A stretch of DNA of 64,000 nucleotides from Sporosarcina psychrophila (GCF_001590685.1 NZ_CP014616.1:805001-869000), one strand, 5' to 3'; counted from the stretch's first letter, positions 33,134 to 43,377 are shown. Numbers and translations: made by a program. Notes: generated from the sequence alone by a model not told the origin.

Positions 33134-34391
33134 ATTCATGATCATTTTTAAACAGGCATTTACGACAAAAGCGAAAACGAAATCGTTCATTATAACAACA
33201 TCCATCATGATTGCGGCGGTTTTCCTTTTTGCTAACATGGAAAAAATCATTGATACCGTTAAAGGTGCCACGGGCGGAGATAAAGATTCGGCGGAAGTGC
33301 TGCAAGTACTCGATGAAAGCGGTGTTCTTGCGGAGCGGTTGAAAATGCAACTAGAGTCAAATGAATCAGGTATTAAGGTAGAACTGTCCAGTAAATCGGA
33401 AAATGCGCTTACAGAACAAGTGAAAGAGGGAGAAATCGATTCGTTCGTGACGCTTGGACTTGATGACACAAATACAATTCAAGCGAACTACATCTCGATG
33501 AGTGCCATGGACTTTTCTCTTCCAATGATGCTAGAAGAAGCACTTAAGTCGATTCAAACGGAAATGAAAGCGGAGGAGCTCTCACTGTCTGGTGAGCAAG
33601 TACAGACACTATTCGCACCTATCCAATTTGAACAGCAATCTGTATCTCCGTCAGCGAAATCACAAGAAGAATTGAGCCAGGCACGTGGTCTCGTCTATGT
33701 ACTCATGTTTCTTATTTACTTTGCAGTCATCGTTTATTCAAGTATGATCGCGACAGAAGTTGCGGCGGAAAAATCATCGCGTGTGATGGAAATTCTTATC
33801 TCAAGCGTATCACCAGTTAAACATATGTTTGCAAAAGTACTTGGCATTGGATCGCTTGGTCTTTTGCAAATGGTATTATTGGGTCTGGCAGGATATATTG
33901 CATTGAAAACAACAGGTTCTGAAATGGCAGATGGCTTCTTTTCCGTCTTCGGCTTTTCGAATATGAATGTGGGAACGCTTGTCTATGCGCTAGTTTTCTT
34001 CCTGTTGGGCTATTTCCTCTTCGCGACGCTGGCAGCTCTTCTTGGCTCACTTGTCAGCCGCACGGAAGATGTACAGCAGATTATCATGCCAATGACGTTG
34101 CTAATCGTGGCAGGGTTCATGATTGCGGCAACCGGGCTAGGAAATCCTGAAATGGCCTATATAAAATATGCTTCGTTTTTCCCGTTCTTTGCGCCACTCG
34201 TCATGTTCTTGCGCGTTGGTATGTTGGAGTTACCAGTATGGGAACCGCTATTGTCAATTGCGATTATGCTTGTGACAATTTTCCTTTTGGGCTTCTTCGG
34301 AGCACGTGTTTACCGCGGTGGTGTTCTCATGTACGGACCGTCTCGTTCGTTGAAAGATATTAAAAAAGCAATCCAGCTCGGAAAAGAATAA
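33126..34391 (+). CDS. yhaP: ABC transporter permease YhaP
   Basis: 421 residues of the ABC2 permease type, like NatB. One N-terminal span (about 20-38), a large extracytoplasmic domain (about 40-190), then about five spans from 205 to the end, with the conserved EVAAEKSSRVMEILISSV loop near 225. ATG at 33126 lies inside the end of yhaQ, behind AAGGTGGGG. Ends in a terminator. Length matches B. subtilis YhaP. Confidence 0.9.
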   Translation: MREFMIIFKQAFTTKAKTKSFIITTSIMIAAVFLFANMEKIIDTVKGATGGDKDSAEVLQVLDESGVLAERLKMQLESNESGIKVELSSKSENALTEQVKEGEIDSFVTLGLDDTNTIQANYISMSAMDFSLPMMLEEALKSIQTEMKAEELSLSGEQVQTLFAPIQFEQQSVSPSAKSQEELSQARGLVYVLMFLIYFAVIVYSSMIATEVAAEKSSRVMEILISSVSPVKHMFAKVLGIGSLGLLQMVLLGLAGYIALKTTGSEMADGFFSVFGFSNMNVGTLVYALVFFLLGYFLFATLAALLGSLVSRTEDVQQIIMPMTLLIVAGFMIAATGLGNPEMAYIKYASFFPFFAPLVMFLRVGMLELPVWEPLLSIAIMLVTIFLLGFFGARVYRGGVLMYGPSRSLKDIKKAIQLGKE

Positions 34392-34402
34392 GTGAGATAT
34401 AG

Positions 34403-34433
34403 AAAGACTCTGATTAATTCGCAGAGTCTTTTT
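34403..34433 (+). terminator. Terminator of yhaQP
   Basis: AAAGACTCTG and CAGAGTCTTTTT around ATTAATTCG. Confidence 0.87.
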
Positions 34434-34483
34434 ATTTATGGTAAAATAGGAACAAGTATTCGCCGAATGAAGGAGGGACTAAC

Positions 34484-35704
34484 TTGTCAACAATCCGATT
34501 TATCCACACAGCCGATTTGCATCTCGACAGCCCGTTCAAAGGCATGACTGGCTTACCAACAGATCGCCTGAATAATTTACGTGACAGTACCTTTGCAGCA
34601 TTTACTAAGGTGATTGAGCACGCAGTCAAAACGAAACCGGATTTCATGTTAATCGCGGGTGATATTTACGATGGGGAAGATCGGAGTTTACGTACGCAGA
34701 TGAAGTTCCGGGAAGGGATGGTGAAATTGGATACAGCAGGCATTCCAGTATTCATTTCACATGGCAATCACGACCATCTTAGCGGAAGATGGACACGATT
34801 TGACCTGCCTCCGAATGTGCATGTTTTCGATGAGCATGTTGAAACAGTGCGTCTGACCGTGGATGGTCAAGAAGTGTTGATTTCTGGGTTTAGTTATCAG
34901 GAAAGGCATATCCGTGATAAAGTGATTGACCGTTATCCTGTAGCTGAAGGTCAGGATGCGATACATATCGGGATGTTGCACGGTAGCTTGGCGGGAGATG
35001 AAACACATGCCGTTTATGCGCCATTCACTAAAAATGAGTTGCTAGCTAAGCGGTATGATTACTGGGCGCTCGGGCATATCCATGTGAGGCAACAGCTGCA
35101 TGAAACGCCTCCAATCGTTTATCCGGGAAATTTACAGGGGCGTCATCGCAATGAGCGTGGTACAAAGGGATTCTATGAAGTTGAACTCTCGAAAACAACA
35201 GCATCTCTTCATTTCATCCCGGCATCAGCAATTGTCTTTGATAGACTCGAATTGCCTTGTGCAGGAATGAGTCATGCGAATGAGTGGCTGACGGCATGTT
35301 CGGAAGTGCTAGAGTCATTTAAAGAGCACAATGGCGCGGGAATTGTGGAGCTGTTGCTGACTGATATCGATCGTGAAGCTGCGAATCTATTCAGTCAATC
35401 GCCGGAGGGAGAATGGTTGGAGGTCCTGCATGATTATGTGGGTGAAAGCGAACCCTATGTCTGGGTGCAGAAGATTACATTTGCGAGTCAGTTGAATCCA
35501 TCTATGGCATCAAGTGCACTGATGCAATCAGTTGCTGGGATGATTGATGGTTGGACGACGGAAGACTGGAAGGATGTTTTAAAAGATGTTTACCAGCACG
35601 CACGTGGCGTCAAATATCTGGATGTTTTGACTGCAGATGAAATAGATGAAGTGAAAGCCGGAGCAACAGCATTGTTGGCGGCGGAAATGTCAGGAATGGA
35701 ATGA
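34484..35704 (+). CDS. yhaO: Metallophosphoesterase DNA repair nuclease YhaO (SbcD/Mre11-like)
   Basis: 406 residues. Calcineurin-like nuclease motifs in order: FIHTADLHLDSPF (7-19), AGDIYDG near 59-65, SHGNHDHLSG near 90-99, and LGHIHVRQ near 196. This is the Mre11/SbcD active-site set for two manganese ions. The C-terminal half (about 280-406) is the capping region. TTG start at 34484, seven bases after GAAGGAGG. It forms an operon with the SbcC-like yhaN, nine bases on, as in B. subtilis. Confidence 0.92.
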   Translation: MSTIRFIHTADLHLDSPFKGMTGLPTDRLNNLRDSTFAAFTKVIEHAVKTKPDFMLIAGDIYDGEDRSLRTQMKFREGMVKLDTAGIPVFISHGNHDHLSGRWTRFDLPPNVHVFDEHVETVRLTVDGQEVLISGFSYQERHIRDKVIDRYPVAEGQDAIHIGMLHGSLAGDETHAVYAPFTKNELLAKRYDYWALGHIHVRQQLHETPPIVYPGNLQGRHRNERGTKGFYEVELSKTTASLHFIPASAIVFDRLELPCAGMSHANEWLTACSEVLESFKEHNGAGIVELLLTDIDREAANLFSQSPEGEWLEVLHDYVGESEPYVWVQKITFASQLNPSMASSALMQSVAGMIDGWTTEDWKDVLKDVYQHARGVKYLDVLTADEIDEVKAGATALLAAEMSGME

Positions 35705-35713
35705 GGTGTTTAC

Positions 35714-38614
35714 ATGAAAATTGAAAAACTAAACATTTATGGATTTGGAAAACATGAAAATGTCACGGTGGATTTTGGACAAGGGATCTCTGTAGTTTAT
35801 GGATTGAATGAAGCTGGGAAAACGACTATTCAGCAGTTCATTCTGCATATCTTATTTGGATTTCCACCAAAAAATAATGCGCATTTACGCTACGAACCGA
35901 AATCGGGCGGCAAGTACGGTGGGCAAGTTCATCTTATAGATGAAACATATGGGAAATGCATCGTTGAACGGATCCGTGGAAAATCTGCTGGTGATGTTAC
36001 TGTCTATTTCGAAGATGGAACGAAGGGCGGAGAAGAGCAATTGAACTCGCTACTTCGCCAGTATGACCGTGCTTCATTCGAATCCATTTTTTCATTCTCT
36101 TTGTTACAGTTGCAGGGATTTGAAAAAATGGATGAAGACGAATTAAGCAGGACACTTCTTGCTTCGGGGACTACTGGTGTTGACTCTTTGTTACAGCTTG
36201 GAAATCGAATGGAAAAAGAACTGGGGGATTTGTTCAAAAAGTCGGGAAGAATTCCGGAGATGAACGTCAAGATCATGGAACTTCGGGAATTGGAAATAGA
36301 GTTGAAAGAAGAGCAGGAAAAAGTGGGAGAATATGCACCCTCGATTGAACGAATACGGGAAATCGATGACTTGCTTACAGAGTTGCGAGGACAGGAAGCG
36401 GAACTTATGCAAGAATCACAGAAGCTCGCTCTCGTGCGACAGCTACTCCCCCTTCATCAAAAGAAACAAGCATTGGATGCAAGACTATCGCAATTAAGTG
36501 AAATAAAATTTCCCACAGATGGTATCAGGCGCTATGAAATGCTTGCGGGGAAGTTAACGGAAGCCGAAGTTACTAAACGACGATTGGAAGAAGAATTAGC
36601 AGAGCTAATGACACGAATGCCTGAACAGCACGAATTTGAGCGCATTGCTGAACTTGAAATTTTACTGGCGAAAGAAACAGAGTGGCATAGATGGCAAACA
36701 GCGGTTACTTTTGAAGAAGAAAACGTGAGTCAGCTAACTAGTTCAAAGAGACGTCTGCTTGATAGACTTGGTGTCAAAGGGCTTGAAGCGGAAAATACTA
36801 TTTTGGAGGCAGATGTTTCAATCCAAAAGGAAGAACAGATGCACAAAATTATTCAAGAACTTACTGAAGGCGATCAGCAAATTGGCTTTGTGAATCGCCA
36901 ACTCATCCAAGTGGAAAATGAGTTAGGTGATACGGAAACTGAAATTGGTGGAATTGAACGCACTGCACCTGCCGTAGAGGAATTAGAACGTGTACTGCAG
37001 TGGCCGAAAATTCGTCAGCAACTTGCTGAAGCGAAAGCCTATATTTCACTAAGCAGAAGACCGGTTGAACAGAAATCACTGATGATACCTGCACTTCTTG
37101 TCGTACTTGCTGTCGCGTTCATCGTTTTCGGTTTCATCCAAAAAGAATGGTTCATAATTATAGCTGGTGTTATTGTTATAGGATTAGGTATTCTAATTTA
37201 TTCGAAAAAACAGCATCAAACGCCCGATTCAGCAAAACTGAAGCAGATGGAAAAAATCATTGCCGCATATGATGGAAATGAGCATCAAATGGAAGAACTT
37301 ACAGACCGAATTGGCATGTACAAGCGCAAGAAAGAAGATTTACAAGAAGCGTTTATGGTACTTGAAAGGAAATTTCAATCGTTGACATCCGAGCTTGAAA
37401 ATACCTATAGCAATAGACGGAAAATCGAATTAGAACTGGTCGATTTTTTAGGACTTTATGGTTTCGATGAAATACCTTCAACCGGGATTATCCCGGAATT
37501 ATTCCGTATGATTCGAGAAGTTCAGGAAGTTACTAGAGAGTTGAATGATGCCTTGTTACGGCGACAAACGATTCAACAACAGATTGCTGTGAGGTTAGCA
37601 GAAGCTGAAAAAATAGTGCGGAAATTTGCACCACAAGAAACAGTTTATGAGATGCTGAGAAGGGAATTCATTCACCTTAATGAACAGGCAGAAACAATCA
37701 GGTCATTGACAGTTGCTTTAGAACGCAAAGAATCAGCGCTGAAAGAGACATCCAGCCTTGTAAACTCGTTGCTGGAAAAAGTGCAGGCTCTGCTTGCTGA
37801 AGCAGCAGTAGAAACGGAAGAGGCCTTTTACGCCGCATACAATAGCCACCAGGAAGCGTTTCGTTTAAAGGGGCAACTTGAGGATGTCAATGCTCAATTA
37901 GCATCATATGGCCCTCTTGAATTGCCTGATGGCGTTGTGGATGAAGAGTTGCGAAAAAAAGTGAATGATATTAGCGGAACACTATCATCGATTAGCGAGA
38001 GGCTAAATGTCTTAATCAATGACAAGGCCGCACTTGTTAACAAAACGGAACGACTACTGACAGATGAAAATTACGGTCGTAAACTGCAACACTTCGAAAT
38101 GAAAAAATCGGAGCTCGCAGAACTCGTAAAAAAATGGTCTGAGCGCAAAGCGATTACTGAAGCAATCAGAAGAACAATGTCGGAGTTGAAAGAAAAGAAA
38201 TTGCCAGAAGTACTTGAAGCGGCAGAAAAATTGTTTTGTGAACTGACGGGTGGAAATTATGAATCACTTCGTGTAACGGAGACGGGTCATTTCGAAGTAG
38301 TAGCGAAAAATGGAATGCGTTATCCCATTGTAGAGCTGAGCCAGGCTACAAAAGAGCAAGCCTATATTTCGCTTAGATTGGCGCTTGCGGCATCTATAAT
38401 GAATACGGCACCTTTTCCACTAATGTTGGACGATCCATTCGTTCACTTTGACGAAGAGCGACTTTCGCGTATGATTGAACTACTAGACAATCTACAAAAC
38501 AAGCATCAGTTCATTTATTTTACATGCCACGAAGCGATGAAGGATAAATGGCAGGGGGCAACAATACTAAACGTTTCCGATATCGGAAGCGAACAGGGAG
38601 CGATGGTCTTATGA
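35714..38614 (+). CDS. yhaN: SbcC/Rad50-like ATPase YhaN
   Basis: 966 residues. N-terminal ATPase half with Walker [12 protein letters not shown] near 32-42, long coiled coils (about 180-440 and 510-830), and a C-terminal half with Walker [15 protein letters not shown] near 905. Two adjacent membrane spans interrupt the coil near residues 456-497 ([18 protein letters not shown], then [18 protein letters not shown]), unlike ordinary SbcC, so the complex is probably tethered to the membrane. Works with YhaO. The stop overlaps the yhaM start (ATGA). Confidence 0.92.
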   Translation: MKIEKLNIYGFGKHENVTVDFGQGISVVYGLNEAGKTTIQQFILHILFGFPPKNNAHLRYEPKSGGKYGGQVHLIDETYGKCIVERIRGKSAGDVTVYFEDGTKGGEEQLNSLLRQYDRASFESIFSFSLLQLQGFEKMDEDELSRTLLASGTTGVDSLLQLGNRMEKELGDLFKKSGRIPEMNVKIMELRELEIELKEEQEKVGEYAPSIERIREIDDLLTELRGQEAELMQESQKLALVRQLLPLHQKKQALDARLSQLSEIKFPTDGIRRYEMLAGKLTEAEVTKRRLEEELAELMTRMPEQHEFERIAELEILLAKETEWHRWQTAVTFEEENVSQLTSSKRRLLDRLGVKGLEAENTILEADVSIQKEEQMHKIIQELTEGDQQIGFVNRQLIQVENELGDTETEIGGIERTAPAVEELERVLQWPKIRQQLAEAKAYISLSRRPVEQKSLMIPALLVVLAVAFIVFGFIQKEWFIIIAGVIVIGLGILIYSKKQHQTPDSAKLKQMEKIIAAYDGNEHQMEELTDRIGMYKRKKEDLQEAFMVLERKFQSLTSELENTYSNRRKIELELVDFLGLYGFDEIPSTGIIPELFRMIREVQEVTRELNDALLRRQTIQQQIAVRLAEAEKIVRKFAPQETVYEMLRREFIHLNEQAETIRSLTVALERKESALKETSSLVNSLLEKVQALLAEAAVETEEAFYAAYNSHQEAFRLKGQLEDVNAQLASYGPLELPDGVVDEELRKKVNDISGTLSSISERLNVLINDKAALVNKTERLLTDENYGRKLQHFEMKKSELAELVKKWSERKAITEAIRRTMSELKEKKLPEVLEAAEKLFCELTGGNYESLRVTETGHFEVVAKNGMRYPIVELSQATKEQAYISLRLALAASIMNTAPFPLMLDDPFVHFDEERLSRMIELLDNLQNKHQFIYFTCHEAMKDKWQGATILNVSDIGSEQGAMVL

Positions 38615-39549
38615 AGAAAATTGCAGAATATAATGCAGGCGAGCCGTTTGATCTTTTCTTGCTAATTAAGCAATCAACAAAAGGAGTTACCACACAAGGT
38701 AAACCGTTTATGACGCTTATTTTGCAGGATAAAAGTGGGGATATTGAAGCGAAGTTATGGGATACAACAGATGAACACGCGAAAACATATGCCGCAGCAT
38801 CGATTGTCAAAGTTGGCGGGGAAGTACATGAATACCGTGGGAAAAATCAGTTGCGCATTAAAAGTATACGTCCCGTAAAAGAGGATGAAGGGGTGGCGAT
38901 TGCCGACCTAGTTCCGTCATCGGCAACAAGTAAAGAAGTGCTATACGAAGAGCTGATGCAGTATTTCTTTGAAATGCAAAATCCACAAATCCAACGAATT
39001 ACGCGTCATTTATTGAAAAAGCATCAGACAGCTTTCATGACGTACCCTGCTGCGACAAGAAATCACCATGATTATGTATCGGGTCTTATTGATCATGTTG
39101 TTTCCATGCTGAAACTTGGAAAATCGTTAGCGGATCTGTATCCATCACTCAATAAGGATTTATTGTACGCGGGAATTATCTTGCATGATGTTGGGAAAGT
39201 AATTGAACTTTCAGGTCCAATTGCAACTCAATACACGATTGAGGGGAATCTGCTAGGTCATATTACGATTATGGTCAATGAAATTTCAAAAGCGGCTGAC
39301 GAACTTGAAATTACAGGTGAAGAAGTTATGCTGTTGCAACATATGGTTTTATCTCACCACGGTAAGGAAGAATGGGGAAGCCCGAAACGTCCAATGCTGA
39401 AAGAAGCGGAAATTCTTCATTACATCGATAACATTGATGCGAAGATGAATATGTTGGATCGTGCACTTGGCAAGACGGCTCCTGGTGAGTTCACTGAAAG
39501 AATTTTCCCGCTGGATAACAGGTCATTTTATAAACCATCAATTGACTAA
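38611..39549 (+). CDS. yhaM: 3'-5' exoribonuclease YhaM
   Basis: 312 residues. An N-terminal OB-fold (about 10-95) precedes an HD domain (about 150-290) with [15 protein letters not shown] near 150-164, [11 protein letters not shown] near 192-202, and [12 protein letters not shown] near 248. YhaM is a manganese-dependent 3'-5' exonuclease acting on RNA and single-stranded DNA in B. subtilis. ATG at 38611 overlaps the yhaN stop by four bases, so the three nucleases are coupled. A longer upstream frame has no ribosome-binding site. Confidence 0.93.
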   Translation: MKKIAEYNAGEPFDLFLLIKQSTKGVTTQGKPFMTLILQDKSGDIEAKLWDTTDEHAKTYAAASIVKVGGEVHEYRGKNQLRIKSIRPVKEDEGVAIADLVPSSATSKEVLYEELMQYFFEMQNPQIQRITRHLLKKHQTAFMTYPAATRNHHDYVSGLIDHVVSMLKLGKSLADLYPSLNKDLLYAGIILHDVGKVIELSGPIATQYTIEGNLLGHITIMVNEISKAADELEITGEEVMLLQHMVLSHHGKEEWGSPKRPMLKEAEILHYIDNIDAKMNMLDRALGKTAPGEFTERIFPLDNRSFYKPSID

Positions 39550-39645
39550 CCAGTAAATAACGTAATCAACCACAAGGCGCTCCAAGTACAGTTGTTTTAG
39601 ATCGCTTTGGATTGAACGATTTCTACACCATTACCGTGATATCTT

Positions 39646-39688
39646 AATCTATAGGGATGCGACTTTGTCGTATCCCTATAGATTTTTT
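39646..39688 (+). terminator. Terminator downstream of yhaM
   Basis: AATCTATAGGGATGCGAC and GTCGTATCCCTATAGATT (one mismatch) around TTT, ending in six T. About 100 bp after yhaM. Confidence 0.85.
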
Positions 39689-40166
39689 CGGTAATCGAAT
39701 GGTGGTCATTCATCCGTCGCCCTTCTAAGACACAAGTACACGAAGTGCTAAAGCTTTTTGGGATGAAAGAATAGTTGGTTCTTATCTGGGTAAAGGCCGC
39801 CAAAGATACAATTTTGGCGGCTCACTCCTTCTTTATGGTTTTTTCTTTTTTATTGTCTAGGAGGTTATAAAATCTCGTACCCTGGATGAGTTAGAACATT
39901 GAGATTTTACGTCTAGACACTAGTACTTTAGATCTTTTAAGGAAGTGTCAATTTCTACAGGATATCACATGTTGCCAAGCCTGATTTTGCTAAGAGTAAG
40001 TAAGGAACGCATTGTAGAAAATGCAAGCGTGCCCGAAATTGTATCTTCGGGCACTTATACCTTCTGTGAAAAGTTATCTATTCTTATTTTCCAAACAATT
40101 GCAATTTTCACTAGAACGTTGTAGGTACGAGACAGGCAACTAATGGCAACAGAATTATCGAAAAGG

Positions 40167-40203
40167 GGGTGGCTAGAAGTGACGAAGTCACTTCTAGCCA
40201 CCC
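40167..40203. repeat. Perfect 17-bp inverted repeat
   Basis: GGGTGGCTAGAAGTGAC, loop GAA, GTCACTTCTAGCCACCC. It is not followed by a T run, so it is a weak candidate for a terminator and a better one for a mobile-element remnant or a structured RNA. Confidence 0.75.
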
Positions 40204-40355
40204 TTGTCCCACGATAAAAATGTAGTGATTAGTTTAGCCGAAAGCGAGCCGGAAACGTACTAGTCCAAATGAAGACTTTTGCACCTACCTTACCAGTATC
40301 TTATGCAAGAAAATGGTTAATCAACAGACTTGGAATAACATATATTGAACTAGCA

Positions 40356-40397
40356 AACACCTCCGAAGGTCAGGCGTCTTTCGGAGGTGTTTGTTTG
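40356..40397 (+). terminator. Terminator-like hairpin
   Basis: AACACCTCCGAA and TTCGGAGGTGTT with a GTC-AGGC-GTC core, followed by TGTTTG. No plus-strand gene precedes it closely. Confidence 0.6.
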
Positions 40398-40415
40398 TAC
40401 GTTTAAATACCCCAA

Positions 40416-40446
40416 TAAAAAAAGACCCCTGAAAAGGAGTCTTGAA
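40416..40446 (-). terminator. Terminator of prsA
   Basis: On the minus strand, AAGACTCCT and AGGGGTCTT around TTTC, then seven T. About 12 bp after the prsA stop. Confidence 0.82.
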
Positions 40447-40458
40447 TTGTTATTAGTA

Positions 40459-41370
40459 TTACTTAGTTTCTTTTTCTGTTTCTGCTTCTTTTTCTACTTT
40501 AGGTTCTTCCAAGAATACATCAAGTGCTGATTTCAAATCTTTATCTTCAACTTTTACATCAGCATCTTTCATTAGCTTAGATACTTTCGGGATAATTGTA
40601 CTTGGATCTGCTTTCTCAAGTTGTATTTCTTTAGTGAGTTTTTCTTTCTCTTCTTTAGTCATTTCCTTAGCTTCGATGTCACGTTTTTCTGTAACTTTAA
40701 TAATGTGGAACCCGTGTTCCGATTGGACCGGCTCACTGATTGTGTTCACTTCAAGTGCATATGCAGCATCCCAGAATTCTTTGACCATTTTACCGTAGCC
40801 AAACCACCCAAGATCCCCACCGGATTCTTTTGCAGCCGGTTCAGTCGAATTCTTTTTCGCTACTTCAGCAAAATCAGCTCCGCCTTCAAGTTCCTTTTTG
40901 ACTTTAAGTGCAGTCTCTTCATCCGCAACTAGGACGTGTTTGGCATTCAATTCTGTAGCCATCATTTTAACGCGCTCTTCGATTTCCTTATCTGTTACTT
41001 CAACGCCATCAGTAAGAGCCGCTTCTTGTAACATGTTGATACGAAGGATTTTTTTCAAGCTCTTCTCAGTGTGACCTTGTTGAGCGATATAAGCATCGAA
41101 ACCTTCACCTAATTGTTCTTTCATTTCATTGATTGCTGTATCAACTTGCTTATCAGAGATTTTATATTTTGCATCTAATACTTTTTCAAGGACGAGTAGT
41201 TGTAATGTTTGTTCACCTTGAGCATCCTTCATTTCGTTATAAAGTTCACTTTGTGTTACATTTCCGGCTTTTGATTTGACAAGAACTTCATCACCGGCAT
41301 TCTTGTCGCTGCACGCTGAAAGTGCAAGTACAGATGCGGCCATTGTAAGTGCTAAAATAGTTTTTTTCAT
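40459..41370 (-). CDS. prsA: Foldase lipoprotein PrsA
   Basis: 303-residue extracytoplasmic peptidyl-prolyl isomerase that helps secreted proteins fold. The N-terminal signal ends in a lipobox LSAC, with the lipidated Cys near residue 20. The parvulin domain lies at about 130-225 (NAKHVLVADEETAL, GGDLGWFGYGKMVKEF, SEHGFHIIKV). The C-terminus is rich in Lys and Glu. ATG at 41370 follows GGGGAG; an earlier in-frame ATG at 41400 precedes that site. Lgt, encoded at 55498, would attach the lipid. Confidence 0.94.
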   Translation of the reverse strand: MKKTILALTMAASVLALSACSDKNAGDEVLVKSKAGNVTQSELYNEMKDAQGEQTLQLLVLEKVLDAKYKISDKQVDTAINEMKEQLGEGFDAYIAQQGHTEKSLKKILRINMLQEAALTDGVEVTDKEIEERVKMMATELNAKHVLVADEETALKVKKELEGGADFAEVAKKNSTEPAAKESGGDLGWFGYGKMVKEFWDAAYALEVNTISEPVQSEHGFHIIKVTEKRDIEAKEMTKEEKEKLTKEIQLEKADPSTIIPKVSKLMKDADVKVEDKDLKSALDVFLEEPKVEKEAETEKETK

Positions 41371-41514
41371 TTTGAAATCTCCCCTAACTTTTATGTGCAA
41401 CAGTAGACACTATACCATAAAAACGTATCTAAAACAAAAAGGTTCCCCTAGAATATACTGCCTACAACGAGCCAATTGTTTTGCATAGGATACATAGAGA
41501 GAGGGGGTGCTCCT

Positions 41515-41616
41515 ATGAGCGGATATGACCAAGGTTCCCATGGTACTTCGGGATTTGCGTTGATTGTTGTTTTGTTCATTTTATTAATCATTGTCGGTGC
41601 AGCCTTCCTGAATTAA
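41515..41616 (+). CDS. YjcZ-family sporulation-type small protein, 33 residues
   Basis: Tiny frame with a very strong AGAGGGGG site before ATG 41515. Sequence pattern MSGYDQGSHGTSGF, then the hydrophobic span ALIVVLFILLIIVGAAFL and a final N. The Gly/Tyr-rich head followed by F-A-L-I-V-V-L-F-I-L-L-I-I-V-G matches the YjcZ family of sporulating Bacillales. It is too short for usual gene callers. Divergent from prsA; a terminator follows. Confidence 0.82.
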   Translation: MSGYDQGSHGTSGFALIVVLFILLIIVGAAFLN

Positions 41617-41620
41617 TTCC

Positions 41621-41650
41621 AGAAAAGCTCAAGGCGTTAGGCGCTGAGGG
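41621..41650. repeat. Family 2 repeat stub
   Basis: AGAAAAGCTCAAGGCGTTAGGCGC, inverse-orientation end of the element, directly after the YjcZ-like gene. Confidence 0.5.
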
Positions 41651-41662
41651 TATCGATAATGG

Positions 41663-41703
41663 AAAAAGTCCATTTCCCGTAAAAAAGGGAATGGACTTTT
41701 TTA
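41663..41703. terminator. Bidirectional terminator
   Basis: AAAAAGTCCATTTCCC and GGGAATGGACTTTTTT (one mismatch) around GTAAAAAA, between converging small genes. Confidence 0.85.
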
Positions 41704-41886
41704 TACTTGTAACAGAATCTCGACGTAAAATGACACGATTAAAATGGTTACAAGAACGTTAACGGTTGTGTATATTTTCTGTTGCTTCTCTTCAGGGATT
41801 TCCTTAGATTCACATAGTGCATACGTCATTTTATTGATTTGAAACAGATATAATAACGAGAACAGAATTGTAATAATAAGGATCAA
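41701..41886 (-). CDS. Small membrane protein, 61 residues
   Basis: Two hydrophobic segments, residues 2-16 (ILIITILFSLLYLF) and about 42-60 (VNVLVTILIVSFYVEILL), with a charged middle (CESKEIPEEKQQK). TTG start at 41886 behind a perfect GAGGAGG. Lies in the position of small yha genes between prsA and hpr in B. subtilis, but I cannot match it to one. Function unknown. Confidence 0.7.
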   Translation of the reverse strand: MILIITILFSLLYLFQINKMTYALCESKEIPEEKQQKIYTTVNVLVTILIVSFYVEILLQV

Positions 41887-41946
41887 ATCTATTCCTCCTC
41901 TTTAACTTCCCAAGGCAATCATAGCAGAAGTTCTTCTAAAATGAAA

Positions 41947-42555
41947 TTAATTTTCCTCTGCGCTAAATACTGGGTTTTTAAGTTCTTCGTTACTTTTCGT
42001 ATGATTAATAGCCATCATTTCACCGGTGGAGTCATCATATGATTCTTTGATTTTCTCAAAGCCGCGCTCAAATATTTCCATAAAATCTTCCCCATAAATA
42101 TTTCGGACAACGGACATTACTTCGAGGAATTCTGGGAACTTTCCGTAAAGGTCTTTAATAGGGAGTGATCCCTCTAAAATATCATGTTTAGAATCATAGT
42201 AGTTCATGTTCATCTCGAGTATCAGTTTTTCCCCTTCTTCTGTAACTTCAACATATGTATTTCTTCTGTCATCATCTTTTTTATAAAACCGTAAATAATT
42301 ACGTTCTTCTAGCTTCTTCGAAAAGTTGAAAGCTGTCGAAACATGCATGACTCCAAATTTTGCGATGTCAGAAATGGTTGCGCCTTGAAGATGGTAAGAA
42401 ATCCATAAAATATGATGCTCATTAATATTCAAGTCATAAGGTTTTATCCACTGCTGCCAATCTTTTTCTACTGCTTTCCAAAGTGCTTTTGACATCTGTG
42501 CAACCCTTTGACTGAAAATCATTGCTTCTTTCGGAGAGTACTTTTGCTCTGACAT
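41947..42555 (-). CDS. hpr: Transition-state regulator Hpr (ScoC)
   Basis: 202-residue MarR-type winged-helix repressor of protease, sporulation and transport genes. The length matches B. subtilis Hpr (203). HTH region: [21 protein letters not shown] near residues 60-80, and wing [14 protein letters not shown] near 98. The start is ATG at 42555 behind GAAGGTG; a longer upstream frame is not supported. The C-terminal [20 protein letters not shown] region is typical of the Hpr group. Confidence 0.93.
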   Translation of the reverse strand: MSEQKYSPKEAMIFSQRVAQMSKALWKAVEKDWQQWIKPYDLNINEHHILWISYHLQGATISDIAKFGVMHVSTAFNFSKKLEERNYLRFYKKDDDRRNTYVEVTEEGEKLILEMNMNYYDSKHDILEGSLPIKDLYGKFPEFLEVMSVVRNIYGEDFMEIFERGFEKIKESYDDSTGEMMAINHTKSNEELKNPVFSAEEN

Positions 42556-42902
42556 TGGAAACACCTTCTTTCTATATTTTCCCGCTTCTTTTATTATAGC
42601 AGGAAAGCAAAGGAGAGAAAAGTAAAAATTGTGAAAAAGCTTTCGATTCAATAATAATATTTGGGGAAATGGGTATGAAAATAAGGAATGCGGCCGTATC
42701 CACTAGTTAAAACCTATATAATGTAGGTCTCTCGTGGAGGGTTGACTGCATTCCTTACTGGTGGATAGTATTTACTTTTAACTTTTAACTTAAATTAGCA
42801 TTCAACCCCAGCTTTTATAAGTGGGAACAAATTCCCTGCTGGTCCAAGCCTCCGAGGGATATTACAAATTTGGGACGTAATTACGCCGAAGCATAATTGA
42901 CA
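42556..42902. other. Spacer with an interlocked palindrome
   Basis: Holds the hpr promoter region and, at 42683-42767, two inverted pairs arranged a-b-a'-b': AAGGAATGC/GCATTCCTT and TATCCACTAG/CTGGTGGATA. A TATATAAT lies in the loop near 42714-42721. No gene seen. Confidence 0.5.
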
Positions 42903-43265
42903 TTACTTTTGCTGTTTTGCGAAGTTCTGCTCAAGCTCTTCAATAGCGGTTTGGATTGCTGCAATTTCTTTTTCCATGCGTTCCCGATTAGATTCCGTTG
43001 ATTGTTGCCACTGATCTACTGAACCTTTAATTCCATCAATTGCTGTTGGAACTGTTTCTTTTGCTTCTTTCGTAAGGTGGGAAATGGACTCTTTTAAATC
43101 ATCGACTTTTACTTTTACATCTTTGAACAAAAATTTCATGTCGCTTGAAGCATCCCTGACGGATGTCCGAAGTTGACTTCCCGATTGGGGAGTCGAATAC
43201 AATACCGTAACAGCAGCTGCAACTGAACCTGCTGCGAGTCCGATGAAAAATGTAGATGCTTTCAT
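42903..43265 (-). CDS. yhaH: YtxH-domain protein YhaH
   Basis: 120 residues: an N-terminal membrane span rich in Ala and Gly (FFIGLAAGSVAAAVTVLYS), the YtxH signature TPQSGSQLR near 26, then a long amphipathic coiled coil. Family members are small membrane proteins linked to stress. ATG at 43265, 11 bases after GGAG; a GTG at 43277 overlaps the site. Position between hpr and trpP matches B. subtilis yhaH. Confidence 0.87.
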   Translation of the reverse strand: MKASTFFIGLAAGSVAAAVTVLYSTPQSGSQLRTSVRDASSDMKFLFKDVKVKVDDLKESISHLTKEAKETVPTAIDGIKGSVDQWQQSTESNRERMEKEIAAIQTAIEELEQNFAKQQK

Positions 43266-43350
43266 TGTATAATACACTCCTTCCTGTTATGAATAGTATT
43301 CCTTACTCTAGTTTTATTAAAACATTTAAAAAGTGCCTGAGCAATAAAAA

Positions 43351-43377
43351 CAAGCGCAAGTGACCTGTTTAGACGCT
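43351..43377. repeat. Family 2 repeat stub
   Basis: CAAGCGCAAGTGACC then TAGACGCT: inverse-orientation ends only, degenerate. Confidence 0.45.

Larger units (their letters stand above)
39550..40415. other. Long spacer with several hairpins and no gene
   Basis: About 870 bp with no convincing gene. It holds the yhaM terminator, a GCCGCCAAA/TTTTGGCGGC hairpin near 39797-39821, a GTGCCCGAA/TTCGGGCAC hairpin near 40030-40057 (echoed near 43532-43553), a very stable 17-bp hairpin at 40167-40203, and a terminator at 40356-40397. It looks like accumulated debris of small mobile or palindromic elements. Confidence 0.6.

Noticed and set aside
39597..39803. 68-residue minus-strand ORF, possible transposase end
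   Set aside because: It runs through a terminator hairpin, lacks a ribosome-binding site and shows no motif I can name.
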